Below the pieces are notes generated by a model, which was not told the DNA's origin, did not search any database, and saw nothing but the letters and a program-made list of their open reading frames with translations. A DNA stretch of 64,000 nt, taken from assembly GCF_000002995.4 (NCBI RefSeq), contig NW_025062477.1, forward strand, positions 434,001-498,000, given 5' to 3'. How positions within the stretch are numbered: the stretch's first letter is position 1; each line of letters begins with the position of its first letter. This document shows, in pieces, positions 32,914 through 44,700 of this stretch. The position numbers were made by a program, and so were the translations under genes. The stretch comes from Brugia malayi (lineage: Eukaryota > Nematoda > Chromadorea > Rhabditida > Onchocercidae).

Positions 32914-33053
32914 CGGTCATTCCTACTGAATTATTTCAAAAGTTCAATAATATCCCAAATAATATCAGTACATATCTAACTGAACATATGCAAGCATTTT
33001 TTATTTAATCAATCCACGAAACGTGGAATATAATGGGAAAACCGGAATGACCG
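32914..33053. mobile_element. Possible short inverted-repeat (MITE-like) element
   Basis: CGGTCATTCC at 32914-32923 is repeated in inverse as GGAATGACCG at 33044-33053, with about 120 bp between. The ends have non-AT-rich matching arms, unusual in this desert, and an internal hairpin (TCCACG...CGTGGA near 33014-33028). No target-site duplication is clear and there is no coding capacity. Confidence 0.25.
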
Positions 33054-33940
33054 TTACAGTAATTCGGTTGCTATCCTTTTCTCATTTCTTCATCCAACAA
33101 TTCCTTATACTGTAATTTTAAATGTTTTAAATTTGATATTTCGGAGAACTAACTAATGTTATGTAATTTCAATTGCCCATATAAAATTTTATTACATTTT
33201 CTGATAACGAACGAATAATTCGAAAGTTACGATTTTTTTTTCCTTCCCATCTTTTATCTTTTATGCGCACAAATTATTTCTATTTTGTTAGATGCCAATT
33301 GTTGCGTTCCAAATTTTTTTCAAAACGAATAACACTTTTTTTTTTTAGCAATTTCTCATTGAACTCATAAAAAAAAATTTTTCTTTTGAAACCTTTACCA
33401 ATCGTTCACATTCCTTTCTTTGCCATCTTAATCTTTTCTTTTTTGTTTATATTTATTTCTTTCATTTTTTTTTTCATTTTTTTTTTTTTTTGGTTGAGGG
33501 TTAAATGAACTTACATATTTATTTTGCAGAGCTAATGAAAAGTCAATCGAGAAAGTAATAACATACTAATAACGCAATGAAAAATATGACAATATCAGCT
33601 TAGATGGAAATTCAATAACATCTTAACAATTAGTCAATATCTAAACTAATTACAATATTATTATTTTGATACCTCATTGAAAATTCCGATACTTCAATGA
33701 TTGTTTATTAATAAATGGGATAATATTATCATAGATACTAACAAAAAAAAAAGTTCCATTGAAAGAACTGTTATTTTGTATCATCTGTTAAATTTACAAT
33801 TAAATTTCAGTCCATTCCTTTATCATCATAATCAGAGATAACAAATAAGGCTAATTAAATGTGCATTATTCATTGCTATTTTATCTATCCATAAAAGAGT
33901 TAATTTTAATTTGCTGATTTTATCGAATGTCGAATATTCT

Positions 33941-34270
33941 ATCCACAACGATGGTTAATTAAACAATCAGATCTAATTATCCTCTATCTAATTGCTATGA
34001 CTTTTAGTTTTGTTATATGGTCAGTGGTCATGGCATAGAAAAAACAGGCTGGGTTCATTTTTATAAAAAAATCGTTTTTTAAAAAAAAGCAATTTTAATT
34101 GAAAAAGAAAACATAAAAAACGTGAAGAAAAGAGAAATATTGGCTAGTGACAATTAATAAATGGAAGAATCAGTTTCAATAATAAAAAAAAAAAATGAAG
34201 GATTTAATAATATCCATAACGGTGGTTGATTAAACAATCAAATCAAATTACCCTCTATCCGATTGATGTG
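33941..34270. repeat. Diverged 59-bp direct repeat pair
   Basis: Segments at 33941-33999 and 34212-34270 align without gaps with about ten differences, eight of them transitions. Both begin ATCCAxAACG and share ATTAAACAATCA. They look like two copies of an old duplication. Confidence 0.6.
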
Positions 34271-35500
34271 AAAATATAAAAAAGACCAATAATAAATAAA
34301 TAAAAGATATATGATTTAGTTTTAATTTGAATAATAACGGCTAGTAAGTTAGTGGTTATTTGGACATATGTAATATTAGAATAAAATTATTTGAAACAAT
34401 AAAATATAATTCACATCAAATCTCATTGTATATTCTTTTATTTTCTGATTTTTATCTCTTTTTTCTTTAGCACCAAATAATGCTTTTTTTAAAAAAAAAA
34501 AAAATTAAATTCATGCTATTATCACTATCCTTTTTTTACTATCATTACTGATTTACTAGTGCAACGATTATTACTACTAGTGATAGATTATCTCGATATA
34601 ATTAATGATAATGATAGCTGTATATTATCATTGTAATTAGTTGCAAATGTTAATAAATTTATTGTAATCCTATTGTTTGTAATAGTTATTATTAGTTTTG
34701 GTTGATAACTGATAAATTAGAGGTGACATTAATGTTTATATTGCTTTTGTTTATTTGTTTACTTACTTGTTTACTGCATGCAACGTAAATTTTATTTACA
34801 TATTAGTTAATATGAATTTGTATGTTTATTTTGTTTCTTTAAAGTTGTCGAATAGCAATTAGCTTATTTGCTTATCCAATTTTTACTTTATTGCATATCA
34901 TTTATTAACTTTTGCTGCATATTTGCTCATATATTCTTTTTTCCCTTTGTCAGCAGAAATTTCTACTCTCAAACTTTCTGGCCAAACATCTTACCATGAT
35001 TAGCTTATTTGTTTTTTAAATTTTTCTTTAATTTGATTACTTAACCAAATTAATTTAACCAACTGACTAAGCATAACATTTGTTTACAAACTAAATTCTA
35101 GAAAATAAATCAAGAAAAAATAGTTCGACTCATTCAAGTTGGAACTTCATGAAAGGCTAAAAATAATTTTTGATCAAATTTTCCACCTAAAAAAATTAAA
35201 AATTTTTTCATGATTTATTTGAAATATAATATCTGTAACAGGTAGTGATTTTTTGTGAAACTTTCCACTATAATCTAAAATATTCCTAAAGTTTTAGATT
35301 GTTTTTACAAAAATCTTTTCCTATTTCTACCAACCACAGGTATATCCATTGCTTATCCATCAGGTGATTATCCATAACCATTTGATTTCCATAATGAATC
35401 AGATCTTTTTTTTTTTTTTTGTGTTGCATGATTTACTGCATGCATACACATACATAATTATTATTCGTTTATAATTTTCTCTACAATAGATGGATCAAAG

Positions 35501-35525
35501 AATTGAATTGAATTGAATTGAATTA
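35501..35525. repeat. (AATTG)5 pentanucleotide repeat
   Basis: Four perfect AATTG units and a fifth decayed one. Confidence 0.9.
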
Positions 35526-36786
35526 AATGCTTTTCATTTGAAATTTTTAATTTATTATTTGCATATTTGAAAGCATATAATCTGAAAAGGTAGCACATTT
35601 GATGCTATATCAATGTAAAGATGCGTCTATTGCTTGAAAATGTCTGCTACAAAGTGTTATCGATTTCTATATTTTTACGATTTCCATTCTTTTCAAAATC
35701 TTAGCCTAAACCGATATCATAATCCAGAAATCCTAAATTTTCCAAAGTTTGACAATGAATGCTCGACATTTTGGATGTTTATTTCAATAACTTAAATATT
35801 TTGTTAATAATTCAATATATATATTTTTTTTTGTTTAATATTTATTCAAAAGTAAAAGAAAATATTCCAAAAAAAGGAACAATAATTGAGGCGATTGTCA
35901 TTTTTTTCTAACTACTAATTAATTATAAATTACCGAAATTTTCACAAAAAGGAAAGAAAGAAATCGATTTAGCAATTGTCAATTGTCTTATCCTTCTTTG
36001 AAATCTACTTTGCCTCTTTTGAAATGTTGCGCAAAAAGCTGAATTTCATTGCGTTTTCATCGTTTTCAAGAAGCCGGCAAACAGTTGTCGTCGTATTGTA
36101 AGCTGTCATTCGACTAATGATGAATAACCAATGGGAATTTTCTCAAACCTATTTTCAACTTAAATATCCATCATGTTAATTGTTGTTGTGTGTAATCATT
36201 GTGAATAAGTTTTTGTAAAATTCATCGCTGTTTGTTTGACTTTAACCATTTGTTAGTTATTAATTATGAAAAATACACTCTTGATAGCTTTTAAGTTATT
36301 AATAATATTGCTATTATAAGTTAACTATCATTTAGTGAACTATGTGAGAAAAGTAAACAAGTCGATTGAATTACTATAAACGTAAGTTGTTCATATATAG
36401 GAGACAAGTATATACCTGTATGACGTGATACATGTTCAGCATTTGAGCTCAACATGTTTTGAGTTCATTTAAGTTCAGTTCATGAACTGAAAATAGTGAT
36501 ATAAAAATGATGGATCAATCCTGAACGCTTTAAACGTCTCATCAACGTTATGAATCATATCCTATGTAAAAATCTGAATCTAGACCAGTTCTTCTAAAAC
36601 GTAATGTCTTCCATTTTAACTTCTCATCAAATCCCATATACACGTTTTCAACGTGAATTGTGCCATAGAAAAAAATTTGTATTCTATTCTTATAGCAGTG
36701 CTAATTTATCAGTTAAAATGTCGTCTTATCACTTATATTTTCTTATTGACTTTTTAAGTTATTATTGTTTTTATGTCTTTGTGTTT

Positions 36787-36816
36787 CATTAATTATCGTT
36801 GAAATGATAATTAATG
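36787..36816. repeat. Perfect 11-bp inverted repeat with GATA words
   Basis: CATTAATTATC at 36787-36797 and GATAATTAATG at 36806-36816 are exact reverse complements around an 8-nt loop, presenting GATAAT inward on both strands. Confidence 0.65.
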
Positions 36817-37980
36817 CGAACAGATTATTTGGTTATTATTTATATAATACTTACGAAAACTAGAATTAATAAATGTTACTACTATAATGAATCGTAATAA
36901 ATCAATTACTAGTCTCATCTTTTTATTTCTTTTCTTTTTTTTTTTTTTTTTTTTCAATTAAACTTCACAAGAATTTTAGATAATCATTAGAGAATTCTGT
37001 TTTTAAGATTAAACTAATTTTATAAAAAACAAAAAATTAGTTTATCTGTGAAATCTAAATTGCCAAATTAATTCAATGAAAGTTAATTGCAATAGATAGA
37101 GCTGCGTTGATATTTACATTACATTGGGAGAAGAAAAATGAAATGTGCATTATTTCCTATCTTTAAGAATAATTCTAACTTTTATAACATAAGTTAAACA
37201 TTCTGCTGATCCAATGAATACTGACAATATTATATTTACCTTTATAATTATAATTTGTATACTTTCCATAATTTACTCTTCAAATTTAATCAATTTGACA
37301 AAATTTATTACTCAATAAATTTACTGTTGAATTTCGATGAATTTATCATAAAATTCCTAACTTCCAATCCGTCTAATATTCAGAAATTCTGTCCTATTAA
37401 CCTTTACCCTTTGTTGTGGACTATTCAAATATGTGCCCTAAAATTGATGCATGTTCCGGCACATTCTTTCTCTTTCTATATGCACTCTGAATCACTAATA
37501 CCAAGCTTTGATCGTCATTCTCTAACAATTTTCACATTCTCTTGCCATATCGTACATCGTTAATTCATCATTTGTCTCTAATCATTGTATGACTACTTTT
37601 TTTTTTTAAGACAATTATTTGAAGAATTACATCTTGCAGATATTTATAAATTTTTTCAGCCCTCAAAATAACAATGTATTGCAAATAATATTAGCAGTCT
37701 AAGAGATAATTCTTGGCCACTGATCGATATTCAGTCTTTCTTAACTTAACAGGCCATAGATTCTTCGATATCTTTGCATCCTGGCCAGTTCCATTAGCCA
37801 TTATTAACTTACATTTGATGACATGCTTATTCACTCAAAATTTCACATTATGTTTGATAAACAATAGGAATTCTTGCGATACGATAACTCTAGGCTGCTA
37901 ATAATTACAATCAGCTACACAGCTTGGCTTTCTATTATAATTTTTTACCTTTCATATACAATTCATTTTTAGGCACAACT

Positions 37981-38022
37981 ATCATTAGTTAGTTATCACA
38001 TCCTGTGATAACTATTAATGAT
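37981..38022. repeat. 19-bp near-perfect hairpin with paired GATA sites
   Basis: AGTTATCACA at 37991-38000 and TGTGATAACT at 38004-38013 are exact reverse complements around TCC. Outside them ATCATTA and TAATGAT extend the pairing to 37981 and 38022 with one indel. Each arm contains a GATA-factor core (TGATAA / TTATCA). Confidence 0.7.
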
Positions 38023-40020
38023 GGCTTTGATGAAGTAACTTCTTCTTGATTTTTTCAAAATTCTTTCGTTTCTTTTTATAAAGTCACCATTTAACATTTT
38101 AAAAAAAAAAACAAAAAACATTTTGTATTATGCAAATACTGAATACTTATGAAAATATAATATTGAAATTTCAAAAAGTGAATCCCATGTCGAAATTAAA
38201 ATTACCATTTTAAAAGAACTAATTTGTATTTAAATATAATTAGCAACAATTATCACACAGCTGAATCGACATTGATGATTTATAAATTGAATGAAAGATT
38301 TGAACTGTTTTCGATTGTTATAAAAGTTGCTCAAACAAAGTGGCGGACAATTTATGATGTTACGCAAATTTTATAACTAATAATTAATCTGTTAATAAAT
38401 TGATTGTTCAGTTTATTAACGCTAGAAAATCAAAACATTCATTTGAAAAAAAAAAAAAAAAAAGACGACTTCAAAATCCAAAATTTAAAGGTATACGGAT
38501 AAAATCGAAATTCATCAAATTTACAGGAAAGTTTTTTTTTTTTTCCTAAAGAATATCTGAAAAAAATTTAAAAATTGGGGTCATAATTTTTCTTTTTTAT
38601 GTTTTCTAAACATCTTTCTTCTAATTACTTACTGATAATTAATGATTTATTGCAACCCATATATTATCTGATTCTTTTTTTTCGCCTATTATTATCATCT
38701 TATTGAATGATTACCAACCATTTCATGGTGTTAATATTAGATCTTTTTATTTTCTCTATTCAAATATTGCAAAATCTTTTTTTTCATATAAAAATTCTTT
38801 TTTTTTTTAATACTATTGAAATTGTGAATTTAATTTTTAGAATTCTCATTCACCTCAAAACTCTTTCTTTTTTTTTTTTTTTTAAATTCGAATTTAGAAA
38901 TCTATACATTTATCAAATGCTACCATCATTATATCAAGGTTACTTATGCTAATAAATCATTTTATACATCAGTAGATGATGGATGGTTGAGTAATTCATC
39001 GTATTAGGTAATTTATAAATTCTTTGTCATTCAATTAATATTTAAACTAAATAAAATACACTATACTGATTTAATTTTGTAGGTGAAATCTCGAAATCAT
39101 CGGGATTGCCAGTTACTATGTATGCATTTCCTAATAACAGTTTCATAAATGGGTTTCAAACACGTTTAACTGAGGTCGCTTCATAATTCAGCTAAGTGTT
39201 AAATCCATTGAACTGTTAATGATTTAGGACAAGATAGGGTATACGTCAAATATTAAATTTGATATACGAATTTTAATGCATGAAATTCACATATTCATGG
39301 ATTAAATTGATCATAGTTGCTTTTTAATTCAGTAATCCACTTGTTGACACCTGACTCGTAGTTCAATTCCCACCTGTATGTCATATTTTTTTACTTCCTC
39401 CCAGTGTTATATTTTTCCAAAAACTGTAATTAGGCAAAATTTTTCATTGGGCAAAATGATTTATTTAATTCAATTAACAATATATTTCACGTCGAGCTAA
39501 TATTGATCTAATAATATTCATCTATAATATTTAATGTGAACGGATTTGGAGAAGAAAAAGTGGTAGGAAGAAAGTTTCCATGCAAACAAAAATACAACAA
39601 ACAATATATAATGACTAGGTTGAGCATTTGTCAAAAGAATATTTGATTTCGTTCGAGGTATTCCTAGATTAAGGGATTTAATTGATAATTAAAAATTAAA
39701 TTTCAAATATTCTGTAGAGGACATTTTAAATTTCCTTGAATTTGGTAATACAAATATCATTTGTAAACTGTACACGTATACACATCAAATTACATTTTAT
39801 GCGCAATACCTTTAATTACAGTTTCATTTTTCAAAATTTCTTAAGCTTTAAAATATGTATTTAAATAAGTGTTATAAGATTTTGCCATCCCTATTTGTTA
39901 ATTCAATTCATTCATATTCATTTCTTCTACATATCTTCCTCCTTTTTGTTCTTTTTAAAATCAAAATATCCCTTTCTGTATACGTTACATTGAGCGGTAC
40001 GGTTCTTTCTCTTTTTTTTT

Positions 40021-40042
40021 TTTTGTTTTGTTTTGTTTTGTT
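40021..40042. repeat. (TTTTG)4 pentanucleotide repeat
   Basis: Four perfect TTTTG units inside a longer T-rich run. Confidence 0.9.
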
Positions 40043-41187
40043 TTTTTTCTTTTCAAGAAAGATCTTTCGGTGCATGCAGCTGCTTGCCAAAACTGTCAAT
40101 TTCAACATTTTTCCCGTTGACGATAATGAAGAAATTCTGATTTAATGATCTATCTCGCTATCCTTTTCTTTTTCTGTAGCATTTAGCGAAATTTACACAA
40201 AAATGAGGCGCAGATATCCCAAAAGGGCGGGCAAATGAATATGCTAAGAAGAAAGAGAGAGGAAGAAGAGAGATATGTGCAAGAGTGGGGGGTGACAAAT
40301 AGCTATCAGATTGTTTAATTGTTATGTCATCAGCAAATTTATTTGTAATAATAATTTTCTTTCTTAGCGGCAAATTGCTTCTAATAAAAGAATGAATGAA
40401 AGGATATTAGGGTTATTCATAGCATATTGAAATTTTTAGCAAATATGTATGTGTCGATAAATGAGAATATAAAGGGTAAAGTTTACAATAATTTCATCCT
40501 TTTTTCTTTTCAATCAAAGCGGCACAATCTCTCTGATCGTAATAAACCATTAGCAACAGTAATACACACAGCTGGTAGCTTCATAAATTAGCACACTAAA
40601 CGCATATTTGATTGAAGCTAAGCTTTGAATGATAAATACCGCTGCCTTTTCGGCGTAAATTGTTGAACCATCTAAAAAAGAAGGGAAACTGGGGACAGAG
40701 AATGAATATCATGTTAATTGCATAGTAAATGAATGAAAACAGATGAAACAAATATGATCTGAAAAATTGTGGAGCAAATAAGATACCCGAATATGTCGGG
40801 AATTAGAGTTCTATTACTAAAAGAGAATATGAATTTTGATGAAATTAGAGTCTGTAGAAGTGGATTACTGTTAAGATTTGCTGCACTCATGTGGTACTTA
40901 CTTAATACATTTGTGGAATCTTTTAAACAAACAATCATTTTCTGTATGTTTCATCGTTTTCATTTTTATTATTCGTATTTTATTTTTCCTTTTTTTCCAC
41001 TTATTTCATCAGAAATATGTGTATATTAAATGGGAACATTTGCTTAAAAGTAGATAAATTACAAATTTAGGATTTGAAATGTACGAATTTAAGGACTGAA
41101 AATAAAATTTAGCATGAAAAATTTAAAGTTTGAAAAAGAGAAAATAAAGGGTAGTCCAAATTTTAACATATTTCCTAGCGAATTAAG

Positions 41188-41270
41188 CCACACACACACA
41201 CACACACACGCCATATACATGTACACACACATACACACACACGCACACATACAAATGCACACGCACACGC
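41188..41270. repeat. (CA)n microsatellite
   Basis: About eleven uninterrupted CA units followed by CACG and CATA variants. The minus-strand CVCVRVCVCVCT-type frame is an artefact of it. Confidence 0.95.
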
Positions 41271-41389
41271 ATTTATATGTATATATTGATAAGCTAAAAT
41301 AATGTTAAATCGGTTTTTGCGATTATTGGTGGGTTGAATTGGGATGGGATAAGGATGGGTGGGTAGGGAGCATATTGTCTCCGTCAAAT

Positions 41390-41740
41390 CGTCATTTAAT
41401 TTATTTTTGAGATAGCGCAAGAGAACAGAGACGAGACAGAAAAAGGCTGTCATTTTCGATCATCAACATTTTTGTCGTTATAATGTGAAATTTGTCCCCT
41501 TTTTTTCGCCTTATTTCCAGTCGTCTTCACCTCCTTCTCCTATACTCCGCCCTGTCTCCTACACTCTTTTTATTATAATGATCCACTGATCATCACACAT
41601 CATATGAGGAGGGAAAGGGGAATACCCCTATGATGACAGGGGACATTTCCCTTTTTCTCCTTCTAGCTGTCACCTCGGCCATTATAAGTAGCGGACAAAC
41701 AAATTCATAGATAACAAACCGGACAAAGAAAAATCTATGA
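41390..41740. promoter_or_regulatory. GC-richer island with nested palindromes, possible regulatory element
   Basis: A block of balanced composition in the AT-rich desert. It includes GGGGAATACCCC (41617-41628) and GGGGACATTTCCC (41639-41651). A wider imperfect inverted repeat pairs the G/A-rich strand at 41608-41622 with the C/T-rich strand at 41647-41660. No ORF with recognisable content crosses it. Interpreting it as an enhancer or unannotated promoter is inference. Confidence 0.3.
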
Positions 41741-44700
41741 CTGAGAGATATGGTTAAAACATAACTATCACAAATTAGATTTCATTCCTTAATCTAACAT
41801 ATTTTCAGCCAATCATTCACCACTACGCTATGATCCTCAAATTCATGTTATATTTTTCAATTAAATTCCAAGCTATAAGTTAAATTTATGGTGGTCATTT
41901 TGATTTCAATTAAATTTTGAAAACTTGGATGTTGTAATTAAATTGACATTTTGAGAAATCATTTCGCTGCATTGAATTTAATGCATAATTTGTTCTTATC
42001 CAAATTTTCCTTTTTTCCTAATTGCATGCTTGATACTTTAATTTTATTCCTGATTTTAAAATATGTTCATTGCATTTAATAAAATTATCATACAATCATT
42101 AGTTAAGAAATTTTAATAATCATTCATCATAAATGTCACCAAGTGATTCTTTCACTTAACATTTGAGAAAACAATTCATAAAAACCAAAAGATCAAAAGT
42201 ATTAGAAGCACGGCTGTTGTCTGGTGTACAAAAATTTTTTCACAGGAAGAATTAATTTGTTAGATATGAGAGTGAAAAAAATTAATTAGCCTAAATATCT
42301 TTAGTATAACATTACAAAGTATATGCGTATATTTATTACGTTGATGTAAGATAAATGGCAAACATTGTATTATTACGATTAAGAAGAACAAATAGTTGTC
42401 TCTGAATTGCGTAAGATGATTAGCGGTCTTTTTCTTGTAAAAGTTGACCGACAAAAGTATGCTCCATCAAGTTGAATTATATTCATATAGCTTAATTACT
42501 TAACATATAATCGTTACTGTTATAATTAGCATAGATGTATGTAATAACAATAAACAATAAATACCAGCATTTTTGTGCTTATTTGTTTAAGCTAAGTTAA
42601 TTATGAAATTATTAATTACCTGATATGTACATACAAACATACATACATACGTGTAGAGTAGACATACAAAGATACAGTAACGTATGAATAGATACAGTAG
42701 GTAATGACAAATGTTGACACTTTGATACAGTAGAATCTTAAGTTATCGAAGATAGAGTAGTAGCTTATTACATTTACGTTATGATAATGTTGTGTTGTTG
42801 TTTGGCTGTGGTTGGCGCACATAATATATAATCAATCGTTTTTCTCAGCTTCCCATAATGAATAATCAGTTATTTGGAAGGAAGCAAGCAGAAAAGCCGA
42901 ACAGAATTTTTTTTTTTTTATTTATAATTGGCGCCTGTCTCGGACCACGAACAAGCATGCTGATCATATACATATTGTATATATTCTTACTTTTTCTTTC
43001 CGATTAGATGAGAAAAATGACAACGAAATATCATTACAATATCGTTATCATCATTTATCATCATCATCATCATCACCCATCATTGTCATCACTATCGTTA
43101 TCATCACCATCATCATCATCATCACAATCATCGTCATCATTATCGTCATCATCATTATCATGATCATCGTCATTATCTTCATCATTATCATCTCTATGTG
43201 GACTTGTTTATATCATTCGCTTTTCATTACAATTGTTGATAATATTGTTGATCACATATAATAGTCTGCTCTAATGAATCCTATTGATTTTCAATTCATT
43301 TCAATTCATTTGTTACCAAAAAATAAAAATGGGTCAACTTTATCATAGTTTTTTTTTTTTCTTTTAAATTAGCTAATTTATAATTCGAAATTCGGCAAAT
43401 ATGCTCCAATTATAGTTCACTGATTTTAAATGCCACAAATGCTGGTTAAATTTGTTTGCTTTATTTTCTGTTTTGTTAAAAGTTTAACAATAAATCAGAA
43501 ATGTTTTTCAGAATGTCAATTTCAAAAAAATTTTTATGAGTTCAAGTTGCAAATTTTGGCAAAAAAAAAGACTAAGTTTTGAAAGGAATGATTTACTCAT
43601 TTAGAAGTTAACAAAACACTCGCTTGATTGATAATTATCTTCAAATTGATGAATATTTTTAATTTATAAAATTTTTATTCATCATCTATTCGATTTAAAA
43701 ATTCTTCGTAATAGGAGAAAATTTATAAAAAGTTCGAGAAAATGTAGTCGTAATTACTTGTAGCAAGGCATTATTTGATTTATCATCACTACTGATAGGA
43801 TTACCTTTGATCGATTTTAAATTCCCAATGAAAAATTTGATAACAATTGATAAAATGACTCTAATAAATTTCACCACTTCCGGTCTTAAATCCTCAATCA
43901 TTCAGAAATATTTTTAATGTTACTTCATCAGTTATGTTTGAAAGATTTCAATGAATTATCATATGAAAAATTTCTAAAATCCCACCTGTTGTTATTTGCC
44001 TACTTTTCTGCCAAATATCTTATGAATTAGAGAATTAGTGTTCACTATCGCTTGAAACAATAATTGCTGAACTCAATCAAATTCTCATTATAAGAATGTG
44101 ATTAGAATACAAATGTCATCTATTTAATAGCTACAACAATTATTGTATGTGCTAATTTATAATTACATTAATTACAAAATCCAATTAAACTGGTAGAAAT
44201 GACATATACTGAAGAATTATTTTTCATTTGTGACAGTAGTAAAAGCTAAATATATAATATTAAGTAAAACCATATCGATTAGCTTATTATCTTATTTATT
44301 GCTATACAAATTATTTAGGACAAATATTTTCCTGAAGATTTGAATAGCCAAAAGTTATAGAAGTTTATCAATCATATCAGATTTTCATTTACATTTCAGT
44401 GTGTGTGTGTCATTCATTTCAATTGTTTAAGTAATCCTTCAAATGAACACATTATGAATTGTCATTTCAACCGATAGATAATAAAAATGGATGAGCGATG
44501 ATGTATTTATTATCTGTACGTATGATAATGATAAGAGAAGAATTGAATGAGAAAGTATAATATATTGAGGCTATTTATAAACATATCAAATAAATATACA
44601 ATATGAATGAATGTGATAATGGAAGGAAGCACAAAAGAAAGAGTGCATTTGAAAAGAGAGGAAAAAGGCTATATTATTTATTTATTTATTTTTTTGAAAG

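Larger units (their letters stand above)
22948..33940. other. Gene desert, segment 3
   Basis: Eleven kilobases of AT-rich DNA with no coding exon that I can support. Simple repeats, a 17-bp palindrome (26106-26143), a pentamer tract (30068-30120) and a possible inverted-repeat element (32914-33053) are listed individually. Open frames over this range derive from T-rich or CA-rich tracts. Confidence 0.45.
34271..41389. other. Gene desert, segment 4
   Basis: AT-rich non-coding DNA with many long T runs. Two inverted repeats containing GATA words (36787-36816 and 37981-38022) and two pentamer repeats are listed separately. Open frames such as 39855-40145 are T-rich artefacts. Confidence 0.45.

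Noticed and set aside
39340..39400. tRNA-like B-box (GTTCAATTCC)
   Set aside because: No matching T-stem, A-box or acceptor stem could be built around it.
40769..41029. 86-codon + strand frame starting at GTG
   Set aside because: Its C-terminal part is Phe/Tyr-rich translation of T-rich DNA and there is no ATG at the start or known domain.
41175..41453. Minus-strand frame with Cys/Val repeats
   Set aside because: Caused by the (CA)n tract; the rest has no domain and no splice context.
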